Source: Actinomadura opuntiae
Lineage (GTDB): Bacteria; Actinomycetota; Actinomycetes; Streptosporangiales; Streptosporangiaceae
Length of the DNA: 64,000 bases
Direction: 5' to 3'
NCBI RefSeq assembly: GCF_030283205.1
Contig: NZ_JASNWF010000009.1
Coordinates: 310,001 to 374,000 of the forward strand
How positions within the stretch are numbered: position 1 is the stretch's first letter; each line of letters begins with the position of its first letter. A model generated the notes under the pieces. It made no database searches. It was not told the DNA's origin and saw nothing but the letters and a program-made list of their open reading frames with translations. A program made the position numbers and the translations under genes. Below, piece after piece: positions 36,137 through 44,062 of the stretch.

Positions 36137-36571
36137 ATGCGCATGTCTGCCGCCAAGCTCGTCGGCGCCCTGGCCATCGGTGGCGTGCTTCTCGGCTCCA
36201 CGGCCTGCGGCCCGGTGGACTCCATCACCGGCGGCGGCAAGAAGAAGACCGCCTGCAAGAACATCGAGACCGAGCTGAAGAGCGTCGCCTCCAGCGGCGG
36301 CTCGGCCACCGGTTCCGGCGGCGCCGAGTCGACGGCCCAGACGTTCTCGGACGCGGCCACCAAGATCCGCAGCGAGGGCCAGAACGCCGGCGGCGACGTC
36401 GAGACGGCCGCGAGCGCGTTCGCCGGCGACCTCGACGAGACCGCCGCCACGCTCCGCAAGCTCAGCTCCGGCAACCTGTCCGGCGGCACGCCCAACTTCT
36501 CGCAGATGCAGCAGCACGGCGAGGACCTGGGCAAGGCCTGCGGCTACACCGGCTTCCGCATCGGCGGCTGA
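36137..36571 (+). CDS. Small secreted lipoprotein
   Basis: 144-aa protein with a type II signal peptide: basic MRMSAAK, hydrophobic LVGALAIGGVLLGS and lipobox STAC with the lipidated Cys at residue 25. The mature part is Gly/Ser-rich at first, then predicted helical (TAQTFSDAATKIRSEGQNAGG, ETAATLRKLSSG), with one further Cys pair (TACKNI, KACGY) that could form a disulfide. AAGGAGAAGG precedes the ATG. Function unknown; lipoproteins of this composition are common in Thermomonosporaceae. Confidence 0.8.
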   Translation: MRMSAAKLVGALAIGGVLLGSTACGPVDSITGGGKKKTACKNIETELKSVASSGGSATGSGGAESTAQTFSDAATKIRSEGQNAGGDVETAASAFAGDLDETAATLRKLSSGNLSGGTPNFSQMQQHGEDLGKACGYTGFRIGG

Positions 36572-36614
36572 CCGGCGGCGCTTCGCTCCCGCGGCCCCGG
36601 GAGCGATTCGCCGG
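36572..36614 (+). terminator. Hairpin after lipoprotein gene
   Basis: CCGGCGGCG...CGCTCCC and GGGAGCG...CGCCGG pair into a long G+C stem with a short internal bulge directly after the stop codon of the lipoprotein gene. Confidence 0.65.
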
Positions 36615-36711
36615 CCACCTCGCCGCCGCCACGGTATGCTTCAGTGCCTCAGGCCAGACTTTGCCGGTGGGTACGCCGAACCGGTACCCTGTGCTGAGCC
36701 TGATGGCTCCT

Positions 36712-36804
36712 GGAGGATTCGCCTAGTCCGGTCTATGGCGCCGCACTGCTAATGCGGTTTGGGTTTACCGCCCATCCGGGGTTCAAATCCCCGATCCTCC
36801 GCCA
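36712..36804 (+). tRNA. tRNA-Ser(GCU), integration target
   Basis: Class II tRNA of 90 nt plus an encoded CCA. Acceptor GGAGGAT/ATCCTCC, anticodon stem CGCA/TGCG around CTGCTAA (anticodon GCT), a long variable arm (GGGTTTACCGCCC region) and T-arm GGGGTTCAAATCCCC. Its 3' 56 nt before the CCA lie inside the 109-bp repeat that bounds the mobile element; integration leaves this copy intact. Confidence 0.97.
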
Positions 36805-36854
36805 CCTGACCAGGGACTTCGCCCGAGATTGCGATCTTGGACGAAGTCCCTGTC
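36746..36854 (+). repeat. attL: 109-bp direct repeat at tRNA-Ser 3' end
   Basis: Identical over 109 bp to 62518-62626. It begins inside the anticodon arm (CTGCTAATGCGG) and continues 50 bp past the CCA through the tRNA terminator hairpin. Beyond the identity block, sequence similarity decays (GCGTTCCAGATGTCC against CCGTCCCGGATGTAC). Confidence 0.93.
36811..36852 (+). terminator. tRNA-Ser terminator hairpin, part of att repeat
   Basis: CAGGGACTTCG and CGAAGTCCCTG form a perfect 11-bp stem 7 bp after the CCA. The same hairpin is duplicated in attR, showing that the element carries its own tRNA terminator. Confidence 0.8.
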
Positions 36855-36964
36855 GCGTTCCAGATGTCCGTTTTGTTGGCCCTGGATAGCACGTGGTGAG
36901 CACGAGATGTCGCGGCGGTGTCACCGAGCCCAGGTCAGAGCCCCGAAGGGGATCATCGGCACGA

Positions 36965-38530
36965 CTACCCTGCGTGTTCGGTTCGCCTCCTGCGCCGGTC
37001 CGCCAACGAGACCACGTTCACCGGCGGCTCGGCTGTCACCTCGTCGGCTGACATGAGCGGAACGACAGCGGCGACGGCCTCAGCGGCGGCCCTCGACACC
37101 TCCGGCAGGACCGAGGTGTAGGTGTCGGCGGTGAACGAATGACGCGAGTGCCCGAGCGTCTCGCTGATCACCTTCATGTCGACCTTGCCGAGCAGCGCCA
37201 GCGTGGCCGCCCCGTGCCGCAGGTCGTGGAAGCGGATCGGCGGCAGAGGGGCGCCCCGTAGCGCCCACTGCACAGCTCTTTCGCTGACGCGGTGCCGCCG
37301 CGCGATCCGGTCCGGTGCCCAGCCCTCCTCGACATGCCTCCGGCGGACCCGCCCGTGCTTCTCGATGAGGTCGTCGAACCGCGTGGAGATCCACTGAGGG
37401 CGGAGCGGTCTGCCGTCCGCCTGGGTGAACACCCGGCCCGAGTCGACCCAGACCTCCGGTCCGGCGGCGAGGCGCTCCTCTTCTTGGCGCTCGCGCCATG
37501 CCAGCAGCACCGAGATCGTCGTCGAGTCCAACGCGACCATTCGCTCGCCGGCCTCCGACTTGGTGTCGTCGTACTCGTCGTCCTCCTCGGGCAGCGTTTC
37601 CCTGATGGTGATCGTCCCCGAATCCTTCAGGTCGGTGTCCTGCCAGGACAGCCCCGCGACCTCGGCTCGTCGCAGACCGCGGAAGGCGACCAGGTGGAAG
37701 AGGGCGTACAGCCGGTCATCGACCGCGAAGTCGAGGAACGCGCCAGTCTGTGCGGGAGTCCAGACCATCACTGGGCCCGGCGCTTTGCCGGTCTCCTGCC
37801 AGCGTTGGACGCGTTCGGCGGTCCACACATACGGTTTGACCCGCCTGCCCTTGATCCGGGGCAGTTCCACGTGCTCGATCGGATTGTGTGCGAGGCGCTT
37901 GGACTTGACCGCCGAGTTCAGGGCGGACGACAGCACCGCGTGAACCTTCCTCACCCTTGCCGGTGAGATCGGCTGAGTCTGCTTGCGAGCGGGCTTGTCC
38001 CGCGAAGGGAACTTCCGAGGGGCCAGCGCCCGGGCGTCCAGCAACCGCTGGAGGAGCTCGCTCGGCTTCTCCGAGGCGGGAAGCGGCCTGTTGATCTGAA
38101 GAATGGCGTCGTAGAGGTCACGTGCATGCTTGTCGCGCAGTTCCACGAGCTTGAGGTGCCCGAGCGCCGGCGCCAGGTAGAGGCGGACGATCTCTTCATA
38201 GTCCGCATAGGTCGACTTCGCCAGACGCCGCTTGCCTGGCAGCCAGATCTTCTCCAGGTAGGAGCCGACCTTCAGGGATCGGTCGATCGGCTGGCCGAGC
38301 CGTTCCGCCGTAGCGAGTTCGTCCGCGAGGGCCGCCTGAGCGGCTCTCTGGGTGGTGAATGGACCGACGTAGGGTTGTCTTCGGCGTCCATCCGCTCCTG
38401 GGGGAGCTTCATAGCGTGCCCACCAGGAACCGTGGGTGCGCTTGGTCAGCTGCGGGCATGTCCCCAAGGCGAACTTCTTGCCGGTCTCGGGGGTGCGGCA
38501 GCCGCAGCGCTTGAACGTCGTACCTCTCAA
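36965..38530 (-). CDS. Tyrosine integrase of the tRNA-Ser element
   Basis: 521-aa phage/AICE-type integrase. The N-terminal region has CGCRTPETGKKF and WWARYEAPPG followed by the arm-binding segment. The SAM-like core-binding domain includes STYADYEEIVRLYLAPALGH. The catalytic domain has Arg in FRGLRRAEVAGLSW (about residue 285), HDLRHGAATLA (about 435) and GHSRHSFTADTY with the nucleophile Tyr near 470. The start is TTG 38530, decided by GAGGAGAAG just upstream. It lies 110 bp inside attL and points toward it, the normal layout for tRNA-targeting elements. A decayed relative remains beyond attR. Confidence 0.95.
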   Translation of the reverse strand: MRGTTFKRCGCRTPETGKKFALGTCPQLTKRTHGSWWARYEAPPGADGRRRQPYVGPFTTQRAAQAALADELATAERLGQPIDRSLKVGSYLEKIWLPGKRRLAKSTYADYEEIVRLYLAPALGHLKLVELRDKHARDLYDAILQINRPLPASEKPSELLQRLLDARALAPRKFPSRDKPARKQTQPISPARVRKVHAVLSSALNSAVKSKRLAHNPIEHVELPRIKGRRVKPYVWTAERVQRWQETGKAPGPVMVWTPAQTGAFLDFAVDDRLYALFHLVAFRGLRRAEVAGLSWQDTDLKDSGTITIRETLPEEDDEYDDTKSEAGERMVALDSTTISVLLAWRERQEEERLAAGPEVWVDSGRVFTQADGRPLRPQWISTRFDDLIEKHGRVRRRHVEEGWAPDRIARRHRVSERAVQWALRGAPLPPIRFHDLRHGAATLALLGKVDMKVISETLGHSRHSFTADTYTSVLPEVSRAAAEAVAAVVPLMSADEVTAEPPVNVVSLADRRRRRTEHAG

Positions 38531-38594
38531 GGCTTCTCCTCAGAACGGTCACTTCGCGGCGCCAGGGCCGAGGGACGCCTCCGTAGACGTTGGT

Positions 38595-38935
38595 CTAATC
38601 GTGAGGTTGCTTCTTCAGCACCTGGGACACCGCCTGAACACTCATGCCGAGCTGGTCGGCGAGCTACGTGAGCGTGAGGCCATCGGTCCGGGCTTCGCGG
38701 AACGCTTCCCGCCGGACGGCGGCGAGGCTCCCGATCACTCACGAGCGAGGGTGGCGAGAGGCTCCGTGGCACGCGCACCGGGGAGCGGCTCGAGGTGTCG
38801 GAGTTCATCGACCCCTTCGGCCAGCAGGTTCACCAGCCGTTCGAGGCGCTCGTGCGGGCGCTCGGGGAACTCAGCGCAGACCTTCGCTTTGTCATCGCTC
38901 ACTCGCGGAGAGTCAACTACATGCTGGTAGATCAT
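38595..38935 (-). pseudogene. Broken HTH protein gene (frameshift plus stop)
   Basis: The first part reads MIYQHVVDSPRVSDDKAK and on to LATLARE before a TGA. One base out of frame the sequence continues GSLAAVRREAFREARTDG, an in-frame TAG, then LADQLGMSVQAVSQVLKK and a stop at 38595. Restoring one G at the first break and reading through the TAG gives a continuous protein of about 113 aa ending in a sigma-70 region 4-like helix-turn-helix. Such proteins often sit beside integrases in actinobacterial elements. Two independent lesions indicate decay rather than sequencing error. Confidence 0.65.
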
Positions 38936-39036
38936 TTCAACGAGAGCATTGAGGCCTGGACGTCGAGGTCAGGTGCCCTAACCCCTGGATGGCGATCTCC
39001 ATCGCCATCCAAGGGCGAGCGCGGCTCCCCGTCGGG

Positions 39037-39237
39037 CTAGGTCACGCCGAGCAGCTTGCGGAGTTCAGCGGTCGGCACCCGGTAAGCGGTACCGACTCGG
39101 ATGATGCGGCACGGGAAATCGCCGCGTTTCGCCAGTTCATAGGCGTATGTGCGGGAGAGTCCCAGAGCGCGGGCTGCGGTCGTGATGCTGACGACGGTGG
39201 GAAGCGCGTCGAGGTCTTCGTGTTGCATGGTCTGCAT
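39037..39237 (-). CDS. Excisionase-like helix-turn-helix protein
   Basis: 66-aa MerR/excisionase-family winged helix: VVSITTAARALGLSRTYAYE, then LAKRGDFPCRIIRVGTAYRV and PTAELRKLLG. ATG 39237 is preceded by GGAGGCATC; the frame upstream is low-complexity proline-rich and is rejected. It presumably binds att arms to steer the integrase toward excision. It lies between relaxase and integrase on the same strand. Confidence 0.87.
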   Translation of the reverse strand: MQTMQHEDLDALPTVVSITTAARALGLSRTYAYELAKRGDFPCRIIRVGTAYRVPTAELRKLLGVT

Positions 39238-39409
39238 TCGGATGCCTCCGTGTCCTGGTACGTGACGATGGCTCTGATGGAGCTTCCACGGATCTTCGAG
39301 CGCCTCTCGTTCGTATGAGCTGGTCTCGGGCCGCGGGGGTGCCGACGTCGCCTTCGCGGTCGTCTTCTTTGAAGGAAGGAGATTTGCGATCAGGGGAACG
39401 GCGGCTTCG

Positions 39410-41233
39410 TTACCGATGCCGCCGGCTTGGACTGGTAGATGGAGAGGGCGCAGAAGCGGCAGGTCTGCTGGGAGCCGTGGGTTGCAGTGGCGCCCACGGG
39501 TTGGGGAAGGCGGCCATGGCCAGCTGTACTTGCGTGGGCATGGCAGCCTGCGCGGCCTGTTGTGATGCGTTGGTGGGGGCGGCGGGTTGCGCTTCGCGGA
39601 CGTGTGCGGCGGCTTTTCGGGCGGCGTCGGCTTGGGCTTGGCGGTGCTGGAGTCGGCGCAGCTCGGCGATGGTATCGAGCAGCGAGATGAGGTTGGCGAC
39701 AAGCATCATGGCCGACACTGCCGCCCGGTTCATGGTCGAGCCGGTGAGTGCGAGGAGGCGGGCTGCGGTGCGTAGGGCGTTGCCGGCAGGGGAGGGCCGC
39801 GGGATGTGACCGTAGGGTGCGCGGGCGGCGCGGTCGTAGGTGTCGGCGGCGCGGCGGAGGTGATGGTTGCCGGTGGCTTGCGCGGCGGTGCGGAGAGCGT
39901 CGGAGGCGGCCCAGCAGGCGTCCTGGACTGCGTGAGGATTGGTGGCGAGGTAGCGACGAATGTGGGAGGTGGCGTAGGACGCGGCGCGGGCCGCGTCGTC
40001 GTAGAACGCCTGCCGCTCCTCAACGGTGAGGTCGTCAACGACGGCGGTTGGCATGTCACGCGCCCCGGGTGATGCCCAACGTTGCTGGAGGCGCGTGAGA
40101 GAGAGGTCGTCTGCGAGCCGGCTTCCTGGATGCCAGGTCGGTGCCTCGTCACCGGGCTCGGCGGGAAGGGCGACGGCGTAGCCGGTGATCTGAGCGGGGA
40201 CGTACTGGCTGGAGCGGACCTTAACCAGGAGCCCGTTGTCCTGGAGCCGGTCAAGGAACTCGGCTATCGTCCGGGCCTTGTCCGCGGCGCGGCGGACGGT
40301 GGTCCGCAGCACGGCCTGCCTTGTCCGCGTGGACAGGTGTCGTCCGGACAGCGGACGGATGGTGGACGGGCTGTGGACGGAGTCGTCCGCACCTGTCCAG
40401 CGGCGGCGGAGTTTGGGCAGCGTGAGGTCGGCGGCGAGCTTGCCGCCCCCGTACCAGACCGGCTGTCCGTCCGCGTTGACATCGCCGGGTGCAGCCACCG
40501 CGTATCCGGTCAGCTCGCCCGCCGTCCGCTGGCTGAACCGCCGCCGCACCAGGACGCCATCGTCCTGGAGCCGCTCGAAGAACTCCCTCTCGCTGCCCGC
40601 ACCGGCGGCCGCCGTCTGAACCTTGTGATGCAGGAAGGTACGTGAAGGTACTGGGCGGCCGCGGCGGACGGCTTTCTCGGTCTCGCCACGTTTGGGGCGG
40701 CGGGCGGCGGTCCGGTCCGCCGGCGCCGTGGACCGCAGACCGAACCGCGCCTCTACCGCCCGGCAGGCGTCCCGCACCCGGTACCCGTCGTTCCATACCT
40801 CGGGGCGGACGCCGTCCGGCCGCGCCAGCGTGGCCACGATGTGGACGTGGTCGTCGGCGTGCCGGACGGCGATCCAGCGGACGGCGTCAACGTCTCCCGC
40901 CGGGACCAGACCCGTCCGCTGCATGATCTCGCCCGCGATCTGTGCCCACTGCTCATCGGCTAGGACCGGGTCTTCAGGAGCGGCCCGCACGGCGCAATGC
41001 CAGACGGGCTTGCGGTAGTTCCGTTCACCGAGCAGCGCCAGCGGCTGGGCCAGCACACCCTCCAGATGGCGAAAGTCGCGGCGGCCGTCAGGGCGCACTG
41101 CTGGTTCCAGGTCGGCCAGGTCCCCGAAACCGGCCACGATGTGCGGGTTGAGGTGTTCGCCGTTGGTGCCCGGACCGTAGAGGTAGCGCAGCAACCCCTG
41201 GACCCGGACACCGCGCATAACCTTCCCGATCAC
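39410..41233 (-). CDS. MOB relaxase (mobilization nuclease)
   Basis: 607-aa relaxase. The N-terminal 150 residues carry the metal-binding histidine triad in RHADDHVHIVA (His125, His129, His131). The candidate nucleophile is Tyr17 or Tyr19 in LLRYLYGPG. Two repeats of a roughly 90-residue module follow (REFFERLQDDGVLVRRRFSQ and AEFLDRLQDNGLLVKVRSSQ, each followed by a GYAVA segment), typical of actinobacterial mobilization proteins. The C-terminus is helical, then Ala/Pro-rich. It nicks oriT and leads the strand into the recipient. GTG 41233 is used; ATG 41218 is possible. MobC is encoded 46 bp upstream. Confidence 0.9.
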   Translation of the reverse strand: MIGKVMRGVRVQGLLRYLYGPGTNGEHLNPHIVAGFGDLADLEPAVRPDGRRDFRHLEGVLAQPLALLGERNYRKPVWHCAVRAAPEDPVLADEQWAQIAGEIMQRTGLVPAGDVDAVRWIAVRHADDHVHIVATLARPDGVRPEVWNDGYRVRDACRAVEARFGLRSTAPADRTAARRPKRGETEKAVRRGRPVPSRTFLHHKVQTAAAGAGSEREFFERLQDDGVLVRRRFSQRTAGELTGYAVAAPGDVNADGQPVWYGGGKLAADLTLPKLRRRWTGADDSVHSPSTIRPLSGRHLSTRTRQAVLRTTVRRAADKARTIAEFLDRLQDNGLLVKVRSSQYVPAQITGYAVALPAEPGDEAPTWHPGSRLADDLSLTRLQQRWASPGARDMPTAVVDDLTVEERQAFYDDAARAASYATSHIRRYLATNPHAVQDACWAASDALRTAAQATGNHHLRRAADTYDRAARAPYGHIPRPSPAGNALRTAARLLALTGSTMNRAAVSAMMLVANLISLLDTIAELRRLQHRQAQADAARKAAAHVREAQPAAPTNASQQAAQAAMPTQVQLAMAAFPNPWAPLQPTAPSRPAASAPSPSTSPSRRHR

Positions 41234-41279
41234 CCTGCGGCGCTCAGCGCCGAGGCCTTCGGGACTATGACGGCTCCTG

Positions 41280-41702
41280 TCATGGCAGCCGCCTTCTCAG
41301 CTCGTCGGCCAGCTCATCCAGCTTGCGGATCGTCTGCGCGGCGGCGCGGGCGTACCACTGGATCGTCGAGGACACCTCTCCTGAGTTCAGTGCGGCGACC
41401 GCCTGGTTGAGGTTGACGCCGATCCGGTGCGCCTGACCGCGCACCTGCATGACGGCCTGCAGTACCTCGCGCAGTTCGTTGTTCTGTGTGCGCGGCTTCC
41501 CGGTCGCTGCGGCGAGCAGCGTCAGCGCAGCCCACGCCGCGGTCGCCAAATGCTCCCGTTCGGCGGCCCTCGACACCACTGCGTGCTCGTTGTCCGACAA
41601 CAGGACGTACAACACTCGCCTTCGTTTCGACCCGCTATAGGTTCGGCGGTTGCGTCGCTTCACCGTGCCCGACGCGGACTCGCCACTGCCGTGTTCGACC
41701 AT
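41280..41702 (-). CDS. mobC: MobC-family relaxosome protein
   Basis: 140-aa basic protein: RRRVLYVLLSDNEHAVVSRAAE forms a ribbon-helix-helix-like start. The MobC family signature follows in the helical half (LREVLQAVMQVRGQAHRIGVNLNQ and IRKLDELADELRRRL). It opens the DNA at oriT and recruits the relaxase. AGGAGG five bases before ATG 41702 fixes the start, discarding a 45-codon upstream extension. It forms an operon with the relaxase. Confidence 0.88.
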   Translation of the reverse strand: MVEHGSGESASGTVKRRNRRTYSGSKRRRVLYVLLSDNEHAVVSRAAEREHLATAAWAALTLLAAATGKPRTQNNELREVLQAVMQVRGQAHRIGVNLNQAVAALNSGEVSSTIQWYARAAAQTIRKLDELADELRRRLP

Positions 41703-41831
41703 TGGCCTCCTGTCCTGGGATCGCGCTCGATCCCGTCCTAGGCTGTGGACCGCGCCCGGTCCGCAGCCGATAACGCTTGCGTTTTCCATTTCTTGCCCTG
41801 CGTCAGCAGAGCCCGCGGCTAGGTTGCAGGA
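41703..41831. other. Candidate oriT with three inverted repeats
   Basis: In the 129-bp gap between mobC and a divergent small gene lie three hairpins. GGGATCG/CGATCCC is at 41717-41734. GGCTGTGGACC/GGTCCGCAGCC is at 41741-41768 with one mismatch. AACGC/GCGTT is at 41772-41783. Inverted repeats directly upstream of mobC/relaxase genes are the usual nic region; the nick base cannot be assigned. Confidence 0.5.
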
Positions 41832-42062
41832 ATGCAAGGGGAAGAGAGCGTCATTCGACTCACGCGGGACGAAGCGCTCGTCTTGTCGGAGTGGTTGGAA
41901 CGGTTGCAGATGACCGACCTCGGCCGTGTCGTTGACGACTCAGCCGTCTGGGCACCGCTTCATCGGATCGCGGGAACCCTCGACAATGCACTGCCGGATC
42001 TCTTCGCCGCCGACTACGCCGAGCGTCTCGATGCCGCTCGCCGCCGCCTCCGCCCGGAGTGA
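41832..42062 (+). CDS. Small conserved actinobacterial protein
   Basis: 76-aa protein: IRLTRDEALVLSEWLERL, then DDSAVWAPLHRIAGTLDNAL, then FAADYAERLDAARRRL. It belongs to a family often seen in actinobacterial genomes and mobile elements, and it is predicted all-helical and soluble. No function is known. GCAGGA precedes the ATG closely. Divergent from mobC. Confidence 0.7.
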   Translation: MQGEESVIRLTRDEALVLSEWLERLQMTDLGRVVDDSAVWAPLHRIAGTLDNALPDLFAADYAERLDAARRRLRPE

Positions 42063-42788
42063 GTCAGCGTTGGTCCGCCGGTGACCTGCACAGTCCAGAG
42101 GCTGCGCGGCCGCTTGCACGGTCACCGTTCATGCCGCAGGCAGGTAGGTGATTGCCGGTCCTGTTCGATCGGCTATATCGAGCACCGTAGGTCCACGCTG
42201 TCCCGGACTCCAGTTCGTTGTCCACAGTGCTGTGGACAACGGGCTCGTCCGAGAGACCTGTGCTTGCTTGCCCGTGTCGGCGTATTGAGAGCTCTGGTCG
42301 GGGGGGCTTGGTGCCTGAGCTTTCCTGCCGTGCTTTCAAGCAGAGTTGGTCGTGCAGCTCGACGGTGGGCTGCTCAGTGGCCCCGTCGATGCGAGTGGCG
42401 AGTGCGTCCATGTGAGGTGCTCTCCAGCGTCAACTGAATTCGGACCATTCGGGACCTCTCTTCTCGGTTCGGCTGAGTGCTTCAACAGCCCGGTTCGGCC
42501 GTATGCATCTCAGCTTCTCTCATCTGAAGCGCGTCAGCTACTTTAAGCACCGGCGTGGCGCGCTGTTGTTCGCAAGCATTCTGGCGTGCGCTCCAGAGCC
42601 GTCACGTGCCCTCGCCCGACCGGCCGTTGATAGCTGCCCGACGCAGGTCAGGGGCTGGCGCAGCTGTCGAGGGCAGGCACTCGCGCTACTCGCCGAACGT
42701 CATGTCCAGGTGCCCGGCTCAGGGAACGGAGGCGATCGGCGACTCCCCGGCCTGGAGGGGGAGCCGCCACCCTTCGGCGCCCGGCGTT
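42063..42788. other. Non-coding stretch with a DnaA-box palindrome
   Basis: 726 bp without a credible gene on either strand: the open frames lack family resemblance, ribosome binding sites and sensible composition. The palindrome at 42216-42241 is annotated separately. The A+T content is somewhat higher than in the flanking genes around 42500-42580. Confidence 0.5.
42216..42241. promoter_or_regulatory. Two convergent perfect DnaA boxes
   Basis: CGTTGTCCACAG and CTGTGGACAACG form a perfect 12-bp inverted repeat with a 2-nt spacer. Each half contains TTGTCCACA, the preferred DnaA box of high-G+C actinobacteria (42218-42226 and, inverted, 42231-42239). This may be part of a replication origin used after excision, or a DnaA-controlled site. 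Confidence 0.6.
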
Positions 42789-43079
42789 CTACCCGGCGAA
42801 CAGGTCGGCCATCGCGGCGTCCGTACGCGCAACGGCCTCACTCAGGGCATCTGCTCGACCGGCCAGGTAAGCACGATGCCGCCGATTCTTCTCCTGGCAG
42901 GCCCGGTATCGAGCCTGCCTCGCCTCCTCCGCCAAGGCATCGCGTGAGCGGGCGAAGGCCAGGCCGACCCCGTCCGCGAGTTCGCGTCCGGTCATCTCGT
43001 CGGGGACGATAAACGCGAGGAGCGGCGATTCGACCGAACGGCGTCGGGCGAGCAGGCGATGCACCGGACGCAGCCTCAC
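42789..43079 (-). CDS. Hypothetical protein coupled to HATPase gene
   Basis: 96-aa protein rich in Ala and Arg with a helical charged second half (EEARQARYRACQEKNRRHRAY). Its GTG overlaps the TGA of the upstream HATPase gene (GTGA), which is the main support for it being real. No recognised domain; perhaps a small partner of the anti-sigma-like kinase. Confidence 0.55.
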   Translation of the reverse strand: MRLRPVHRLLARRRSVESPLLAFIVPDEMTGRELADGVGLAFARSRDALAEEARQARYRACQEKNRRHRAYLAGRADALSEAVARTDAAMADLFAG

Positions 43080-43591
43080 GAGGCGGCTTCACGATCGAGT
43101 GCCCACGAGGCCCACACGACCTTGCCCGGCTTCGGCGCTGCGACGGGGTACCAACCCCAGGCGCCGGCGAGCATCGTCGCCAGCCGGAGGCCGCGCCCGC
43201 CTTCGTCGTTGACCCCCGTGTCGGGGACCTGCGGTCGGCCGTCCCCGGAGTCGCGGACCTCCACGATGAGGCGCTGGGCCGATATCCGGAGCTGGACGAG
43301 GATCATCGCCAGCTCGTCGAGGGCGAGCGGCTCGCTGGGTAGCTGCTCGCCCGTGATGTCGAAGGCATTGGTGACGAGTTCGGAGAGCACCTGCTGGCAC
43401 TCCCAGCCGTGGTCGGCCTCCACTCCCCATGCCGACAGCTTGGCGCGTGCGAACGAACGCACCAGGGGGATCGCGGTTGGCAGGGCGGCCACCCCCACAA
43501 GCTCTCTGCAGTTACCGCCGTCGTGCAGCGGGGGCCTTGCGCCGAGAGTGGCCATGTCGGGCCGCGGGGGCGCGGTCGGTGGCACAGACAT
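43076..43591 (-). CDS. HATPase (SpoIIAB/RsbW-like) ATP-binding protein
   Basis: 171-aa GHKL-fold protein of the actinobacterial anti-sigma-factor kinase type. N-box in QQVLSELVTNAFDITG (about 66-81), ADP-binding VEVRDSGDGRPQ (about 109-120) and a G2-like NDEGGRGLRLATML (about 127-140). Such proteins often accompany XRE/DUF397 pairs in sporulating actinobacteria. The promoter region upstream holds TGACTGTC repeats. Confidence 0.85.
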   Translation of the reverse strand: MSVPPTAPPRPDMATLGARPPLHDGGNCRELVGVAALPTAIPLVRSFARAKLSAWGVEADHGWECQQVLSELVTNAFDITGEQLPSEPLALDELAMILVQLRISAQRLIVEVRDSGDGRPQVPDTGVNDEGGRGLRLATMLAGAWGWYPVAAPKPGKVVWASWALDREAAS

Positions 43592-43689
43592 CTTTGTCGC
43601 TCCTGACTGTGAGCCTGCAGACGAACGACAGCCGGTTCTTGGAGTCCGTTGACATGCCCTCGGAAGGGCTAAGCCATACCCTCGCTCAC

Positions 43690-43732
43690 TGACTGTCCAT
43701 GCTGTGTGACAGTCATGAGTATGTGACTGTCC
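43690..43732. promoter_or_regulatory. Triplicated TGACTGTC operator candidate
   Basis: TGACTGTCC occurs at 43690-43698 and again at 43724-43732. An inverted GACAGTCA lies at 43708-43715, forming an 8-bp inverted repeat with the last copy. The cluster is 100-140 bp upstream of the HATPase start and is a plausible binding site for the nearby XRE regulator. Confidence 0.5.
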
Positions 43733-43797
43733 TTAGCGGGTCGGCAAGGAGTTCTGTGACACTGTGCATTTCTTTCGTTACCCAGACATGCAGAAAA

Positions 43798-43824
43798 GGG
43801 GTCGAAGTATGTCACTTCAACCCC
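43798..43824 (-). terminator. Hairpin after DUF397 gene
   Basis: GGGGTCGAAGT and ACTTCAACCCC pair with a single mismatch around a 5-nt loop, 18 bp past the DUF397 stop. Confidence 0.65.
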
Positions 43825-43842
43825 TGCATGTATCTGGATGAG

Positions 43843-44052
43843 CTACGGCAGGCGGTGCCTTCCCTCCCGGATCGCTGCCAACAATGCGGCCCAGGCGCTC
43901 ACCTCGAACTCCAAAACCGGCCCAGCATGGCCGGCTGCGGTGTCCCGGACGCCGACCCGACGTCCGTCGGCCCGCCCGGCCTCGACACAGTTGTTGCCCG
44001 TTCCGCTGTACGAGGACTTGCGCCACCCGACGTAGCGCTCACGACTGCTCAT
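43843..44052 (-). CDS. DUF397 protein
   Basis: 69-aa DUF397 protein with the full signature: GWRKSSYSGTGNNCVEAG at residues 9-26, then VGVRDTAAGHAGPVLEF and the WAALLAAIREGR helix. DUF397 proteins work with the adjacent XRE/DUF5753 regulator, as in BldB/WhiJ-type control of development, possibly as antagonists. AGGAAGATCACC precedes ATG 44052. Only 10 bp separate it from the regulator gene. Confidence 0.93.
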   Translation of the reverse strand: MSSRERYVGWRKSSYSGTGNNCVEAGRADGRRVGVRDTAAGHAGPVLEFEVSAWAALLAAIREGRHRLP

Positions 44053-44062
44053 GGTGATCTTC

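Noticed and set aside
42503..43012. Plus-strand frame in the DnaA-box gap
   Set aside because: Low-complexity Arg/Pro composition, and its 3' half is antisense to the small gene at 42789-43079.
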